From the NCBI RefSeq assembly GCF_940143175.1, contig NZ_OW659496.1:186001-250000 (forward strand): a DNA stretch of 64,000 bases, given 5' to 3'. A program made the translations under genes and the position numbers. The notes beneath the pieces are model-generated. The model worked only from the letters and a program-made list of their open reading frames with translations. It did no database searches and had not been told where the DNA came from. The DNA is from Erysipelothrix amsterdamensis. Lineage in GTDB: Bacteria > Bacillota_I > Bacilli_A > Erysipelotrichales > Erysipelotrichaceae. Below are positions 44,154 through 52,040 of the stretch, piece by piece. Each line of letters opens with the position of its first letter. Position 1 is the stretch's first letter.

Positions 44154-44834
44154 ATAAAAAAAAGAGTTATCCTATCTGTATTGTGTGTGATTATGATTGT
44201 AAGTCTTGTTGAAATAATGACGCGTATTCGATGTCGGTTTGAGAAGGTTTATCGACTCAATACTGATTTAACACAACGTGAAAAAATTGAAGAACATCAT
44301 CTGGAGGAAATCTCGCTGCCAGAAAAAGGAATCAATGAATTTATGATTCGTAATAAAGAGAATATCATTGGTCGGTATGTACGACTTGGACATACGGTGT
44401 ATAAGGGGCAAATTGTTGATCGACGTGACTTTGAGCATTTTGATGACGCACACGGAAAACCGCTACTGTTACTCGAGCCTGAAGAAGTACTAATGAGTGC
44501 AGAAGCCTCGATGATTAATACAGGAGGGAATCTGTTGAGGGCTGGTGATTACGTAAATTTAAGTGTAAAAATTCGCGAATTTGATGGTGGGAGTAGGATA
44601 ATTCCCTTACTGAAAGGTGTTCGAGTTGTAAACGTACGAGATCGTGATGGACATGAAATTGATGTGGGAAAGCAACCAAGTGTCCTAAGTTTCGCGATTC
44701 CCCGAAAAGTGGAAGCTATTATTCATAGAGCTTTAGAAATGGGGGATTTATCGGTAGTGATTTGTAGTGGTATTCCAAGTGTAATAAATGATTTACAAAA
44801 AGAGGTGGTAGAACATTTTAACACCAGCATTTGA
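44154..44834 (+). CDS. CpaB/RcpC-like SAF-domain protein with proposed AUA start
   Basis: 226 residues if initiated at ATA 44154, six bases after GGAGGGG (44141-44147). This gives an N-terminus KKRVILSVLCVIMIVSLVEI that looks like a standard signal-anchor. The first NTG in frame (TTG 44181) lies in the middle of that helix and has no RBS. The SAF/CpaB domain spans about 55-200 (YVRLGHTVYKGQIVDRRDF, INTGGNLLRAGDYVNLSVKI, GVRVVNVRD). CpaB/RcpC proteins are periplasmic or wall-side Tad components. It overlaps the following gene. Confidence 0.72.
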   Translation: MKKRVILSVLCVIMIVSLVEIMTRIRCRFEKVYRLNTDLTQREKIEEHHLEEISLPEKGINEFMIRNKENIIGRYVRLGHTVYKGQIVDRRDFEHFDDAHGKPLLLLEPEEVLMSAEASMINTGGNLLRAGDYVNLSVKIREFDGGSRIIPLLKGVRVVNVRDRDGHEIDVGKQPSVLSFAIPRKVEAIIHRALEMGDLSVVICSGIPSVINDLQKEVVEHFNTSI

Positions 44835-45801
44835 TTTTGGTCTGCTTACGCCTTTTGTAGAGGATGAAAATATTACAGATATTAATTTCAATGGTGTGGA
44901 TTTATGGATAGATGATTTAGTAAGAGGAAGGCTCGTACATCGTAATTTTTCGAGCCATGAAATCATTTGGAGAATGTGCTCACGTTTATCAAATATTGTT
45001 AATCTTCCATTTAACCAACAACATCCTGTGCTTGAAACTGATTTGAATGACTTACGTATCAGTGTCATTCATCCAAGTGTTACACGCTTCTTGAGTGTCT
45101 CAATTCGAAAGACAACGTTTAAGTTGCGTCTGAGTGAATCGTATATTGAATCTTCGTCCTATATGAGTATTTCTGCTCTAAAATTTTTAAAGTATGCGGT
45201 ACGTTCTAAGTGTAATATCTTGGTAAGTGGACTTCCGGGAGCAGGTAAGACTGAATTGATTAAGTTTTTGGCGGGTTATATCAGTCGTGATGAGCGAATC
45301 ATTACAATTGAAGATTCCTATGAATTACACCTTAAACAGATTTATCCGCCTTTAGATACAGTAGAAATTAAAGTTGATGATCGTTTCAACTATTCGCAAG
45401 CGATTAAAGCGAGTTTACGTCAAAGACCAAACTGGTTATTACTGAGTGAAGTGAGAGGCGCGGAAATCGTTGATTTATTAAGATGCATTTCCACTGGTGC
45501 GAGTGTTATGAGTACGGTCCATGCACGAAGTGCGATGGAAATTCCAGATCGAATTCAACAGATGACGCCAATCAATGCGACTGAATATATAAATGAGCAG
45601 AAGATCTTTGACGCAATTAATATTGGTATCCACATTGATCTAAAAATTTCTTCTGCAGGGATTCAACGTTATGTTCGAGAAATTGTTGTCTATACACGTG
45701 AAGGTCATTATCGATTGTATACATTTAAAGGTAAACGTCTACAGTCTAAAATTCCAGAATTGATTAAGGAAAAAGCTGAATTGTATGGTGTAAAATGGTA
45801 G
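44815..45801 (+). CDS. tadA: TadA/CpaF-type pilus assembly ATPase with proposed AUU start
   Basis: 328 residues if started at ATT 44815, six bases after AGAGGTGG (44801-44808). The in-frame sequence LTPAFDFGLLTPFVEDENITDINFNG is typical CpaF N-terminal domain, and no NTG codon with an RBS exists ahead of it; starting at GTG 44896 would delete it. Walker A is GLPGAGKTEL, the Asp-box-like ITIEDSYELHL follows, then the Walker B/RG motif NWLLLSEVRGAEIVDLL and the His-box STVHARSA. This secretion ATPase powers Tad/Flp pilus polymerisation as a hexamer at the membrane. Confidence 0.85.
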   Translation: MLTPAFDFGLLTPFVEDENITDINFNGVDLWIDDLVRGRLVHRNFSSHEIIWRMCSRLSNIVNLPFNQQHPVLETDLNDLRISVIHPSVTRFLSVSIRKTTFKLRLSESYIESSSYMSISALKFLKYAVRSKCNILVSGLPGAGKTELIKFLAGYISRDERIITIEDSYELHLKQIYPPLDTVEIKVDDRFNYSQAIKASLRQRPNWLLLSEVRGAEIVDLLRCISTGASVMSTVHARSAMEIPDRIQQMTPINATEYINEQKIFDAINIGIHIDLKISSAGIQRYVREIVVYTREGHYRLYTFKGKRLQSKIPELIKEKAELYGVKW

Positions 45802-46613
45802 TCGTTTTATTAATTGCATTTATATATATTTATCGTAACCGTCACGATTTTGTACAAGCATTGAAGTGTATTACTAAACCGAATCTCCATATGGGTATGT
45901 TCAAGGCTTATCAACTCTATTTGGTCGCGTTTATCCTACTTGTTTCCATCGTCTCTGTCGGAATTTTATTTAGACTTAAGACTTCATTCATCGCCTTACT
46001 GAGTGTATTCTCGATTTGTTGTGGTGTTATGCAACTTCATATTATTTGTTGTTATCAAAATCAAAAAAACAACTTTCAATCTTTGTATCTATTTCTAAGT
46101 TCAAATGCATCGTTTTTTAGAAACTGGGAAAAAGTATTGCCATGTTTAGAACATATTGTATCTACTGAACCCTCTTTCAAATCGTATATAGACATCATCT
46201 TAAGTGCAATCGAATGTGGAGAATCCATAATTAGTGCATATAGAAAAATCTCGACACATTATCTTGTTGTAACGCTCGCTGTAATAATGGAAATGGCAGA
46301 AACATATGGAAATGCGGGACTCGATCACGCACTTCTTAGTTATGAAGAAGATCTCGATCAGTGGAAGGCATATACAGAAAAACTAAATCAAGAACTATTA
46401 GGGATGCGATTAAAGGTATTGCTACTCACTATAATGAGTATTGGAATTGCTTATCTTTCGATTGGAATGTTAAGTGAAACTGTGGAAATTGTTCATTCAT
46501 GGCTTTATCAGTATGCAGTAACTGGATTTTTGATTGTGATTTTAATTGTTCTTATGGAAACAATGAAAGGAATGAAAGCATCATGGTTTGGCGAGGAAGA
46601 ATGTATTGATTAG
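45795..46613 (+). CDS. tadB: TadB-like inner-membrane pilus assembly protein
   Basis: 272 residues. N-terminal membrane helices (about 2-16 and 38-85), a cytoplasmic GspF/T2SSF-like helical segment (ECGESIISAYRKISTHY, MAETYGNAGLDHAL), and two C-terminal helices. This is the TadB layout. It overlaps tadA by 7 bases (ATG 45795). TadB and TadC form the membrane platform on which TadA acts. The upstream RBS is weak, which suggests translational coupling. Confidence 0.8.
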   Translation: MVVVLLIAFIYIYRNRHDFVQALKCITKPNLHMGMFKAYQLYLVAFILLVSIVSVGILFRLKTSFIALLSVFSICCGVMQLHIICCYQNQKNNFQSLYLFLSSNASFFRNWEKVLPCLEHIVSTEPSFKSYIDIILSAIECGESIISAYRKISTHYLVVTLAVIMEMAETYGNAGLDHALLSYEEDLDQWKAYTEKLNQELLGMRLKVLLLTIMSIGIAYLSIGMLSETVEIVHSWLYQYAVTGFLIVILIVLMETMKGMKASWFGEEECID

Positions 46614-47331
46614 GGTCTGTATCAGTGTTCTCTATATTTTTATAGTGCATATATTTGGGGAACCGTTGTTAGATTTATTATTTCTAAAACTATATCGTAG
46701 ATATCAGCGAATAACGCGCGTAAATCCATCGTGTAATATGAAACTTCATAAAAACTTATTGTATATTTTGGTTCCTTGCATTTTAAGTGGTAGGAGAGCT
46801 GTTTTATTCGGATCTATCATGCTGTTTCTTATAGAAGGTTTAGTTTTTTTGAGAGCATACCGTCAGTATAGGAAAGAACTCTCGATGCTTTTATATGAAT
46901 TTCCCATATGGCTAAGAGAACTGCAATGCTTATTAGCCTATAATACGGTTTATCAAGCTATCAAGACAAGTTGTGAGATTGCACCAAAGTCACTACGCTA
47001 TTCTATTAACGAACTTGTTAAGGGGATTGAAATGTATCCATCGTCGATTGAACCTTATCATAATTTTCTAAAAGACTACGATAGCTTGGAAGTAAGAAGA
47101 GTAATGAAGGTACTTCATCGAGTGGGTACAGCAGGTACTGATGATGCATCTATACGTCTTAATGCGATGATATCAGAATCACATCAATGGCTAATGTTCT
47201 CTAGAAATCAGAAGAAAGAAATGAAGATTACGCAAATAAGTGCAATGGGTTTAATTCCACTAGTGTGTGTAGGAATTCTGTTTTTACTTCTAATGGGAAT
47301 CGTAGTTGTATCACTCATGGAAGGGGGGTGA
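46606..47331 (+). CDS. tadC: TadC-like inner-membrane pilus assembly protein
   Basis: The start is placed at TTG 46606, seven bases after GAGGAAG (46593-46598), overlapping the tadB stop; TTG 46588 is the alternative. 241 residues: N-terminal helices, a T2SSF-type cytoplasmic segment (LLYEFPIWLRELQCLLAYNTVYQAI, MKVLHRVGTAGTDDAS) and C-terminal helices ending MGIVVVSLMEGG. It pairs with TadB. Divergent in sequence, recognised mainly by topology and position. Confidence 0.75.
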   Translation: MIRVCISVLYIFIVHIFGEPLLDLLFLKLYRRYQRITRVNPSCNMKLHKNLLYILVPCILSGRRAVLFGSIMLFLIEGLVFLRAYRQYRKELSMLLYEFPIWLRELQCLLAYNTVYQAIKTSCEIAPKSLRYSINELVKGIEMYPSSIEPYHNFLKDYDSLEVRRVMKVLHRVGTAGTDDASIRLNAMISESHQWLMFSRNQKKEMKITQISAMGLIPLVCVGILFLLLMGIVVVSLMEGG

Positions 47332-47336
47332 GTTGT

Positions 47337-47480
47337 ATAAAGGCTTTTTTTGAGGAATACGGTCTTGTGCTTGTGGTAACAGTAATCGCGACTGGTATGA
47401 TTATTTTTTCGAATGAATTTAAAGATGTGTTGAAAACAACACTTCTTAATCAATGGCAAACCATGACAACACGTAACTAA
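47337..47480 (+). CDS. Flp-like small pilin candidate with proposed AUA start
   Basis: 47 residues if initiated at ATA 47337, eight bases after AAGGGGGG (47321-47328). The product would read KAFFEEYGLVLVVTVIATGM after the initiator, similar to Flp pilins: short, N-terminal basic residue and Glu, one hydrophobic helix, soluble tail. GTG 47328 is in frame but leaves almost no space to the SD sequence. The tail ends TMTTRN, and TAATG couples it to the next gene. It may be the major subunit of the pilus. Confidence 0.6.
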   Translation: MKAFFEEYGLVLVVTVIATGMIIFSNEFKDVLKTTLLNQWQTMTTRN

Positions 47481-47797
47481 TGAAACAAGCAATAGAAGGA
47501 TACTTACAATTAATGCTTATGATGATTTCTATCTGTGTACTATTTTGTATTGTTGACTTAAATCATAAACAAAATAACTTGGCTTTGTGTAAGGAACATG
47601 TAATCACCAGAATGAATCACTTTCACAGCCCAGAAATAAGATCATCGGATTTAGAAATGTGTAAGGGAGTTTTGATTCAAACAAGACGGGATGGGGATCG
47701 CTATCGGGTAAAACTGATAAAACACATTACGCTCTTTTCAATTGATTTGCCACTAAAACTTGAAGATTCAGGTCTCACATACATGATACAGACTTAG
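47480..47797 (+). CDS. TadE/F-like minor pilin candidate, last gene of the Tad-like operon
   Basis: 105 residues: an N-terminal hydrophobic segment (about 8-25, YLQLMLMMISICVLFCIV) and a soluble C-terminal domain with no recognised motif. It starts at ATG overlapping the preceding stop (TAATG) without an obvious RBS. Position and topology suggest a pseudopilin. The stop codon lies in the loop of a hairpin. Confidence 0.6.
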   Translation: MKQAIEGYLQLMLMMISICVLFCIVDLNHKQNNLALCKEHVITRMNHFHSPEIRSSDLEMCKGVLIQTRRDGDRYRVKLIKHITLFSIDLPLKLEDSGLTYMIQT

Positions 47798-47811
47798 AAA
47801 TCTGTATCATG
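47782..47811 (+). terminator. Hairpin without T-tract at the end of the Tad-like operon
   Basis: CATGATACAGA/TCTGTATCATG (11 bp, perfect) with loop CTTAGAAA containing the stop codon. No T run follows, so it may be a processing or stabilising hairpin rather than an efficient terminator, leaving coaX partly co-transcribed. Confidence 0.5.
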
Positions 47812-47867
47812 AATTATAGAAAATTATGATGAAATGGTGTATGGTAATTATGAAAAGAGGTATGCTT

Positions 47868-48641
47868 ATGATTCTGACAATTGATGTTGGTAATTCAAAT
47901 ACGGTAATAGTTGGTTATGAAAAGAATCAAATAGTCTATAAAGAAAGAATCAATACTGAAAAAAATAATGTTGCTTCGTATTACACTTCTCAGTTTGAAT
48001 CGTTAGATTGTGATATGGAGGCTGTAATCTTATCAAGTGTTGTTCCAAACATTACAGATACGATTATTAGTGTTTTAACTAAACAATTTGCTTGTAGTAT
48101 CGATAGTGTATCGATTGATAATGTTCAAAATTTTGATGTTAAATTAGACAATCCTAAAGAAATTGGAGCGGACTTCATTGCGACCGCAGTAGGCGCTTTC
48201 TCACAGTATCAAGCACCGATTATCATCGCAGACATTGGAAGTGCATCAAAAATAAGTGTCGTTGATAGTGAGGGTGCATTTTCTGGAGGTGTCATTATTC
48301 CAGGAATCCAAACATCTCTGGATGCTCTTGTGCACTATATACCACATCTCCCTACAGTAGCACTTGAAGTTCCTCCCAATGTGATTGGCACAAACACACA
48401 AAGCTGTATTCAGTCGGGAATTACCTACGGCTTGGTTGCACAGATTCAAGGTCTTGCAACGATGATGGAGAAGGAATTAGGAATGAAGTGTACTAAAATA
48501 ATTACAGGCGGTTATGCGCAACTGATTCATTATAATCTTCCTGATTTCATTCATAAACCCGATCTTCTCAATGACGGATTACGCATCTTATATCAAAATG
48601 ATTATTTTAAATCAACAAGTGTTAGCGATGACAATGAATAA
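47868..48641 (+). CDS. coaX: Type III pantothenate kinase
   Basis: The start is ATG 47868, seven bases after AAGAGG, giving the canonical N-terminus MILTIDVGNSNTV. 257 residues. ASKHA fold: phosphate-1 motif DVGNSNT, GADFIATAVGA, phosphate-2 region IADIGSASKISVV, GGVIIPGI and adenosine motif ITGGYA. It phosphorylates pantothenate, the first step to CoA; CoaX is feedback-insensitive and needs a monovalent cation. The usual DxGT reads DIGS here, a mild deviation. It follows the Tad-like operon and precedes the phosphoesterase. Confidence 0.93.
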   Translation: MILTIDVGNSNTVIVGYEKNQIVYKERINTEKNNVASYYTSQFESLDCDMEAVILSSVVPNITDTIISVLTKQFACSIDSVSIDNVQNFDVKLDNPKEIGADFIATAVGAFSQYQAPIIIADIGSASKISVVDSEGAFSGGVIIPGIQTSLDALVHYIPHLPTVALEVPPNVIGTNTQSCIQSGITYGLVAQIQGLATMMEKELGMKCTKIITGGYAQLIHYNLPDFIHKPDLLNDGLRILYQNDYFKSTSVSDDNE

Positions 48642-48697
48642 TGAACGTGATATAGTTTGTTTTCAAACTTTTTATAAGTTTATGAATGGAGTGACCT

Positions 48698-49498
48698 ATG
48701 GTATTTAAAATTGTATTATTCATTTTTATTCTTATAGTAGTTTTAGTGCTCTACGGATTACTGGAATACTATTGGCTCAAAACAAAACAAATTAATATAA
48801 AAGATTTTAAAGTAAGCAAAGATATTCCTAATCAATTAAGAGGAAAAAGAATTGTATTTATTTCTGACTTTCAATTTGATCATCGCGGTCGTAATTTTCT
48901 AGACCATGCGGCACAAAATGTTGTTAATAAAACGAACAGTCTTGAACCTGACTTAGTTATTTTAGGAGGAGACTATATTCATCAAAAACATCGCCGGAAC
49001 AATCGTATTTTTGATTACTTAAAGGAAATTGAAGCGCCAAAAGTAGGTGTATTGGGGAATCATGACTATCGTGATCTCGAAACATCACTCAATGGTTTGA
49101 AACACGCAAACGTACAAGTCATCAAAAATGAAGTGGTTCGCTTTCATGGTATGAATATTATCGGAGTCGACGACTATAAGCGTGGTAAAATCAAACTTCC
49201 TGATTATGATGATAGTCTGAATTTACTGGTTACTCATAATCCTGATTATGCGCCTAAGCTAGATGGAGATGCGGATATCGATTTTGCCTTAGCAGGTCAT
49301 CTTCATGGTGGACAATTAACATTCTTTGGTCTTTATGCGCCTGCAGCGAATCATAGTGAATACGGACAACGCTATCGTTATGGATTAGTCCATGATAAAC
49401 ACCATAGTATCTATATTACTTCAGGCGTAGGTGGAACCGTTAATCTTATCCCGATTCGAATTTTTGCTCGCCCTGAAATTGTAGTAATCGATTTTTAA
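48698..49498 (+). CDS. Membrane-anchored metallophosphoesterase (YkuE/YaeI-like)
   Basis: 266 residues. One N-terminal membrane helix, then the calcineurin-like core: ISDFQFDHRG, ILGGDYIH, LGNHDYRD, VTHNPDYAP and AGHLHGGQLTF, i.e. all metal-ligand blocks. Related proteins are YkuE of B. subtilis, which is wall-associated, and UDP-diacylglucosamine-type hydrolases. The active domain is expected outside the membrane. The substrate is unknown. Confidence 0.9.
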   Translation: MVFKIVLFIFILIVVLVLYGLLEYYWLKTKQINIKDFKVSKDIPNQLRGKRIVFISDFQFDHRGRNFLDHAAQNVVNKTNSLEPDLVILGGDYIHQKHRRNNRIFDYLKEIEAPKVGVLGNHDYRDLETSLNGLKHANVQVIKNEVVRFHGMNIIGVDDYKRGKIKLPDYDDSLNLLVTHNPDYAPKLDGDADIDFALAGHLHGGQLTFFGLYAPAANHSEYGQRYRYGLVHDKHHSIYITSGVGGTVNLIPIRIFARPEIVVIDF

Positions 49499-49502
49499 AA
49501 TC

Positions 49503-49531
49503 CAACCAATTGCAAATCGCAGTTGGTTTTT
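49503..49531 (+). terminator. Terminator after the metallophosphoesterase gene
   Basis: Stem AACCAATTGC paired with GCAGTTGGTT (one wobble), then T residues. Confidence 0.75.
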
Positions 49532-49554
49532 TTGTGGAATTAATAAAAAAGTAC

Positions 49555-49594
49555 TTTACCTGTCGTAGTAGATGTGTTATATTTACTACGACAG
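49555..49594 (+). promoter_or_regulatory. PadR promoter with inverted-repeat operator
   Basis: TTTACC (49555-49560), 17 bp, TATATT (49578-49583). A perfect 11-bp inverted repeat CTGTCGTAGTA (49560-49570) / TACTACGACAG (49584-49594) frames the -10 region. This is probably the autoregulatory PadR operator. Confidence 0.75.
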
Positions 49595-49613
49595 ATGAAG
49601 TAGAGGTGGTTCA

Positions 49614-49955
49614 ATGCTTAGTAGTGATGTAATGAGAGGATACAATGATACGATTGTTCTTTATATTTTGCGCTCAAATGATTCATATGGATATGAGATT
49701 GGCCAAAAAATTCAAGCACTCTCAAATCGGAAGTATACTATAAAAGAAACAACGCTCTATTCCACATTCGCCCGTCTCGAAAAAAACGGGTATATCAAAT
49801 CATATAGTGGTGGAGAAGAAACAAAGGGACGTCAACGAACCTACTATCATATTACGGATTTAGGAAACCAATACTATCTTGAGAAATGTGTTGAGTGGAA
49901 TCTCGTAAAGGAAATAATAGATATTTTCACACAAAATCAGGAGGAGACATTATGA
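49614..49955 (+). CDS. PadR-family transcriptional regulator
   Basis: 113 residues: winged helix with MRGYNDTIVLYILRSNDSYGYEIGQKI and YTIKETTLYSTFARLEKNGYI, a wing at RQRTYYHITDLG, and a short C-terminal dimerisation helix, i.e. PadR subfamily 2. It overlaps the downstream membrane-protein gene by 4 bases (ATGA) and probably controls this two-gene operon from the palindrome over its promoter. The ligand is unknown. Confidence 0.92.
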   Translation: MLSSDVMRGYNDTIVLYILRSNDSYGYEIGQKIQALSNRKYTIKETTLYSTFARLEKNGYIKSYSGGEETKGRQRTYYHITDLGNQYYLEKCVEWNLVKEIIDIFTQNQEETL

Positions 49956-50866
49956 ATCAAATTTTAGATTATATCGAAGTGATGTTTAAATCACTACCGC
50001 ACACAGACGAAGTTGAAAAACTAAAAATGAATATGACGGATTCAATGGAATTAAAATTTAATCAGTATCTTGAAGAAGGAAAACGGGAGTCGGAGGCAAT
50101 TGGTCTTGTAATTGGAGAGTTTGGCAGTATCGAAGAACTCAAAGAAGCCCTTGGTCTTAATATGAATGATGATGAAGGCGTCATTTATCTTGAGACTCCG
50201 CGCGTTGAGGAATATCTCATATTTATTAAAAGGTTCGCAATGATGATTTCGATGGGTGTTGCAGTAATTATGGTCGGAATCGGCGCAACTGAGTATTTTG
50301 ATAATTTAATTATTTTCTTTCTTTCTCTGATTGTGGGTGTAACGCTTTTTGTATATTATGGAATGCTTTACGCAACCTATGATGATATAACAGACACAGG
50401 TATTGTGGACTCAGTTCAGTATCAACGACTCAATAAAATTCAAAAGAATTATCAACCATCATTTATTCGTTCGATCGTTCTTGGTGTGGCATTATGCATC
50501 ATCGCAGTATTTTCAGTTGTATATTTAGAAGATTTTATGCATGTTAAACAGTATTCTTCATTATTGTTTATGTTTATTACTGCTATCGCGGTCGTTTTGT
50601 TTATCAATGCGGGTGTAAACCATTCTCATCTTGTAATGCTCACATCACGACATGAATGGACTAAAAGTAAAGCCGGTTCCTCTGATTTAAAAGAAACCTT
50701 AAAACGTGAGGAACGTATTGAGAGTATCACAGGTATACTTATGGGACTTGCAGCGATGGTGTACCTTATTCTTGGATTTACCATGAACTTATGGCATCCA
50801 GGTTGGATTATCTTTCCAATCGTTGCCTTAGTGGGTGAATTAATTACAAACATAAAAAAAGAATAA
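49952..50866 (+). CDS. Membrane protein with N-terminal HAAS-like domain, PadR partner
   Basis: The start is ATG 49952 with GGAGGAG. 304 residues. The N-terminal ~75 residues are helical (MNQILDYIEVMFKSLPHTDEVEKLKMNMTD... EEGKRESEAIGLVIGEFG), like the HAAS/DUF1700 and permease-prefix domains that accompany PadR regulators. Five to six membrane helices follow. The role is unknown; in similar pairs the membrane protein is thought to take part in envelope sensing. Confidence 0.82.
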   Translation: MNQILDYIEVMFKSLPHTDEVEKLKMNMTDSMELKFNQYLEEGKRESEAIGLVIGEFGSIEELKEALGLNMNDDEGVIYLETPRVEEYLIFIKRFAMMISMGVAVIMVGIGATEYFDNLIIFFLSLIVGVTLFVYYGMLYATYDDITDTGIVDSVQYQRLNKIQKNYQPSFIRSIVLGVALCIIAVFSVVYLEDFMHVKQYSSLLFMFITAIAVVLFINAGVNHSHLVMLTSRHEWTKSKAGSSDLKETLKREERIESITGILMGLAAMVYLILGFTMNLWHPGWIIFPIVALVGELITNIKKE

Positions 50867-50886
50867 ACTTAGGTTTATTCTTTTTT
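50855..50886. terminator. Bidirectional terminator (PadR operon / phosphatase)
   Basis: Perfect 14-bp stem AAAAAAGAATAAAC/GTTTATTCTTTTTT with loop TTAG between convergent genes. Confidence 0.9.
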
Positions 50887-51324
50887 AGTTAGGAATTGAT
50901 GCCAAGCATGAGAACCATGTAAGATAAGATTTTTAGTCTCTTCAAAGTCGCCAGTATAGTATGGATCGGGTACTTCGTGCCCTTTTAAATTATCTACTTG
51001 ATCTAGGAATAGATACACTTTGTGTTCTGTTCCTTTTGGTGCAATCTTTAAGATGTTTTCTACATTGCTTTTATCCATTCCGATTATATAATCATATCGA
51101 TAAAAATCGTCGATTGTTAGTTGTGATGAGAACATTCCGTCGGTGGAAATCCCCATCTCTTCTAAAATAGATGCTGTTCCAGGATGTACAGGATTCCCAT
51201 GTTCCCAAGAACTCGTAGCCGCAGATCCCACAACGTATTGATCTCCATATAGATCTTTAAATATACCTTCGGCCATCGGAGAACGACAGATGTTCCCAAG
51301 ACAAACAAATAAAATATGTTTCAT
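50875..51324 (-). CDS. Low-molecular-weight protein tyrosine phosphatase
   Basis: 149 residues with the P-loop CLGNICRS at 8-15 (CX5R with C8 and R14) and general acid Asp in VPDPYYTGDFEETKNLI. The family dephosphorylates phosphotyrosine or phosphoarginine (YwlE-like). RBS GAGGTG. It is the last gene of an lrgA-lrgB-phosphatase operon, separated from lrgB by 12 bases. Confidence 0.93.
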   Translation of the reverse strand: MKHILFVCLGNICRSPMAEGIFKDLYGDQYVVGSAATSSWEHGNPVHPGTASILEEMGISTDGMFSSQLTIDDFYRYDYIIGMDKSNVENILKIAPKGTEHKVYLFLDQVDNLKGHEVPDPYYTGDFEETKNLILHGSHAWHQFLTKKE

Positions 51325-51336
51325 AATTCACCTCAT

Positions 51337-52038
51337 CTACATTATAGCAGTAATAATTTTCAATGTTAACGGGCTCAGTGCTACGGTAACCAGTCCAGTT
51401 AGAATTAAAGACAAAGTAGCCATCGTACCTTGTAACTCACCCATTTCAATGGCTTTAGAAGTTCCGACTGCATGTGCAGCAGTTCCTAATGCGAGACCTT
51501 GAGCTAAGGGGTTGCTAATATGGAATCGTTTATTGATAATCGGTGCGAGGGCTGCCCCTAGAATTCCGGTTACAATCACAATGCAGATCGTCAGTGTTTT
51601 AATTCCCCCTAAACTAAATGCAACATCTGCAGCAATAGCAGTAGTGACTGATTTAGGAATAACGGTTGCGATCATCTTTGAATCGAGATTTAAAACTAAA
51701 GAAAGAACTAAAATACAAAGTGCATGGACGATTACGCCGGTAAGTGTACTAATGAGTACAAGTCTCTTATACTTTTTAAGCAAATCAAGATTATTATAGA
51801 GTGGTATTGCAAGTGCTACGGTAGCAGGACCGATTAGAGCCGTTAAGAATTTACCACCTTGATTATAACTCTCATAATCGATACCAAGCACGGTGAGAAG
51901 GATAATAATTGTTAGGGAAGTAATAAGGAGTGGATTCAAGAGGGGTGATTTAAATTTTCTTTGTAATTGCTGGGATCCAAGATAGACGCCAAAAGTGATC
52001 ACCAGTCCAAAGAGGGGACTACTGTATAATGAATTCAT
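51337..52038 (-). CDS. lrgB: LrgB/CidB family membrane protein
   Basis: 233 residues with six to seven membrane helices and the conserved segments LGPATVALAIPLY-like (ALIGPATVALAIPLYNN), VIPKSVTTAIA and GTAAHAVGTSKA. LrgA/LrgB pairs were described as antiholin-like murein hydrolase regulators and in several Firmicutes act as pyruvate transporters. It starts 2 bases after the lrgA stop, so the two are coupled. Confidence 0.92.
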   Translation of the reverse strand: MNSLYSSPLFGLVITFGVYLGSQQLQRKFKSPLLNPLLITSLTIIILLTVLGIDYESYNQGGKFLTALIGPATVALAIPLYNNLDLLKKYKRLVLISTLTGVIVHALCILVLSLVLNLDSKMIATVIPKSVTTAIAADVAFSLGGIKTLTICIVIVTGILGAALAPIINKRFHISNPLAQGLALGTAAHAVGTSKAIEMGELQGTMATLSLILTGLVTVALSPLTLKIITAIM

Positions 52039-52040
52039 AA

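Noticed and set aside
44181..44834. TTG 44181 as start of the CpaB-like protein
   Set aside because: It lies in the middle of the membrane helix and has no Shine-Dalgarno sequence, whereas ATA 44154 has an ideal one.
44896..45801. GTG 44896 as start of TadA
   Set aside because: It has no RBS and would delete a conserved N-terminal segment that is clearly coding upstream.
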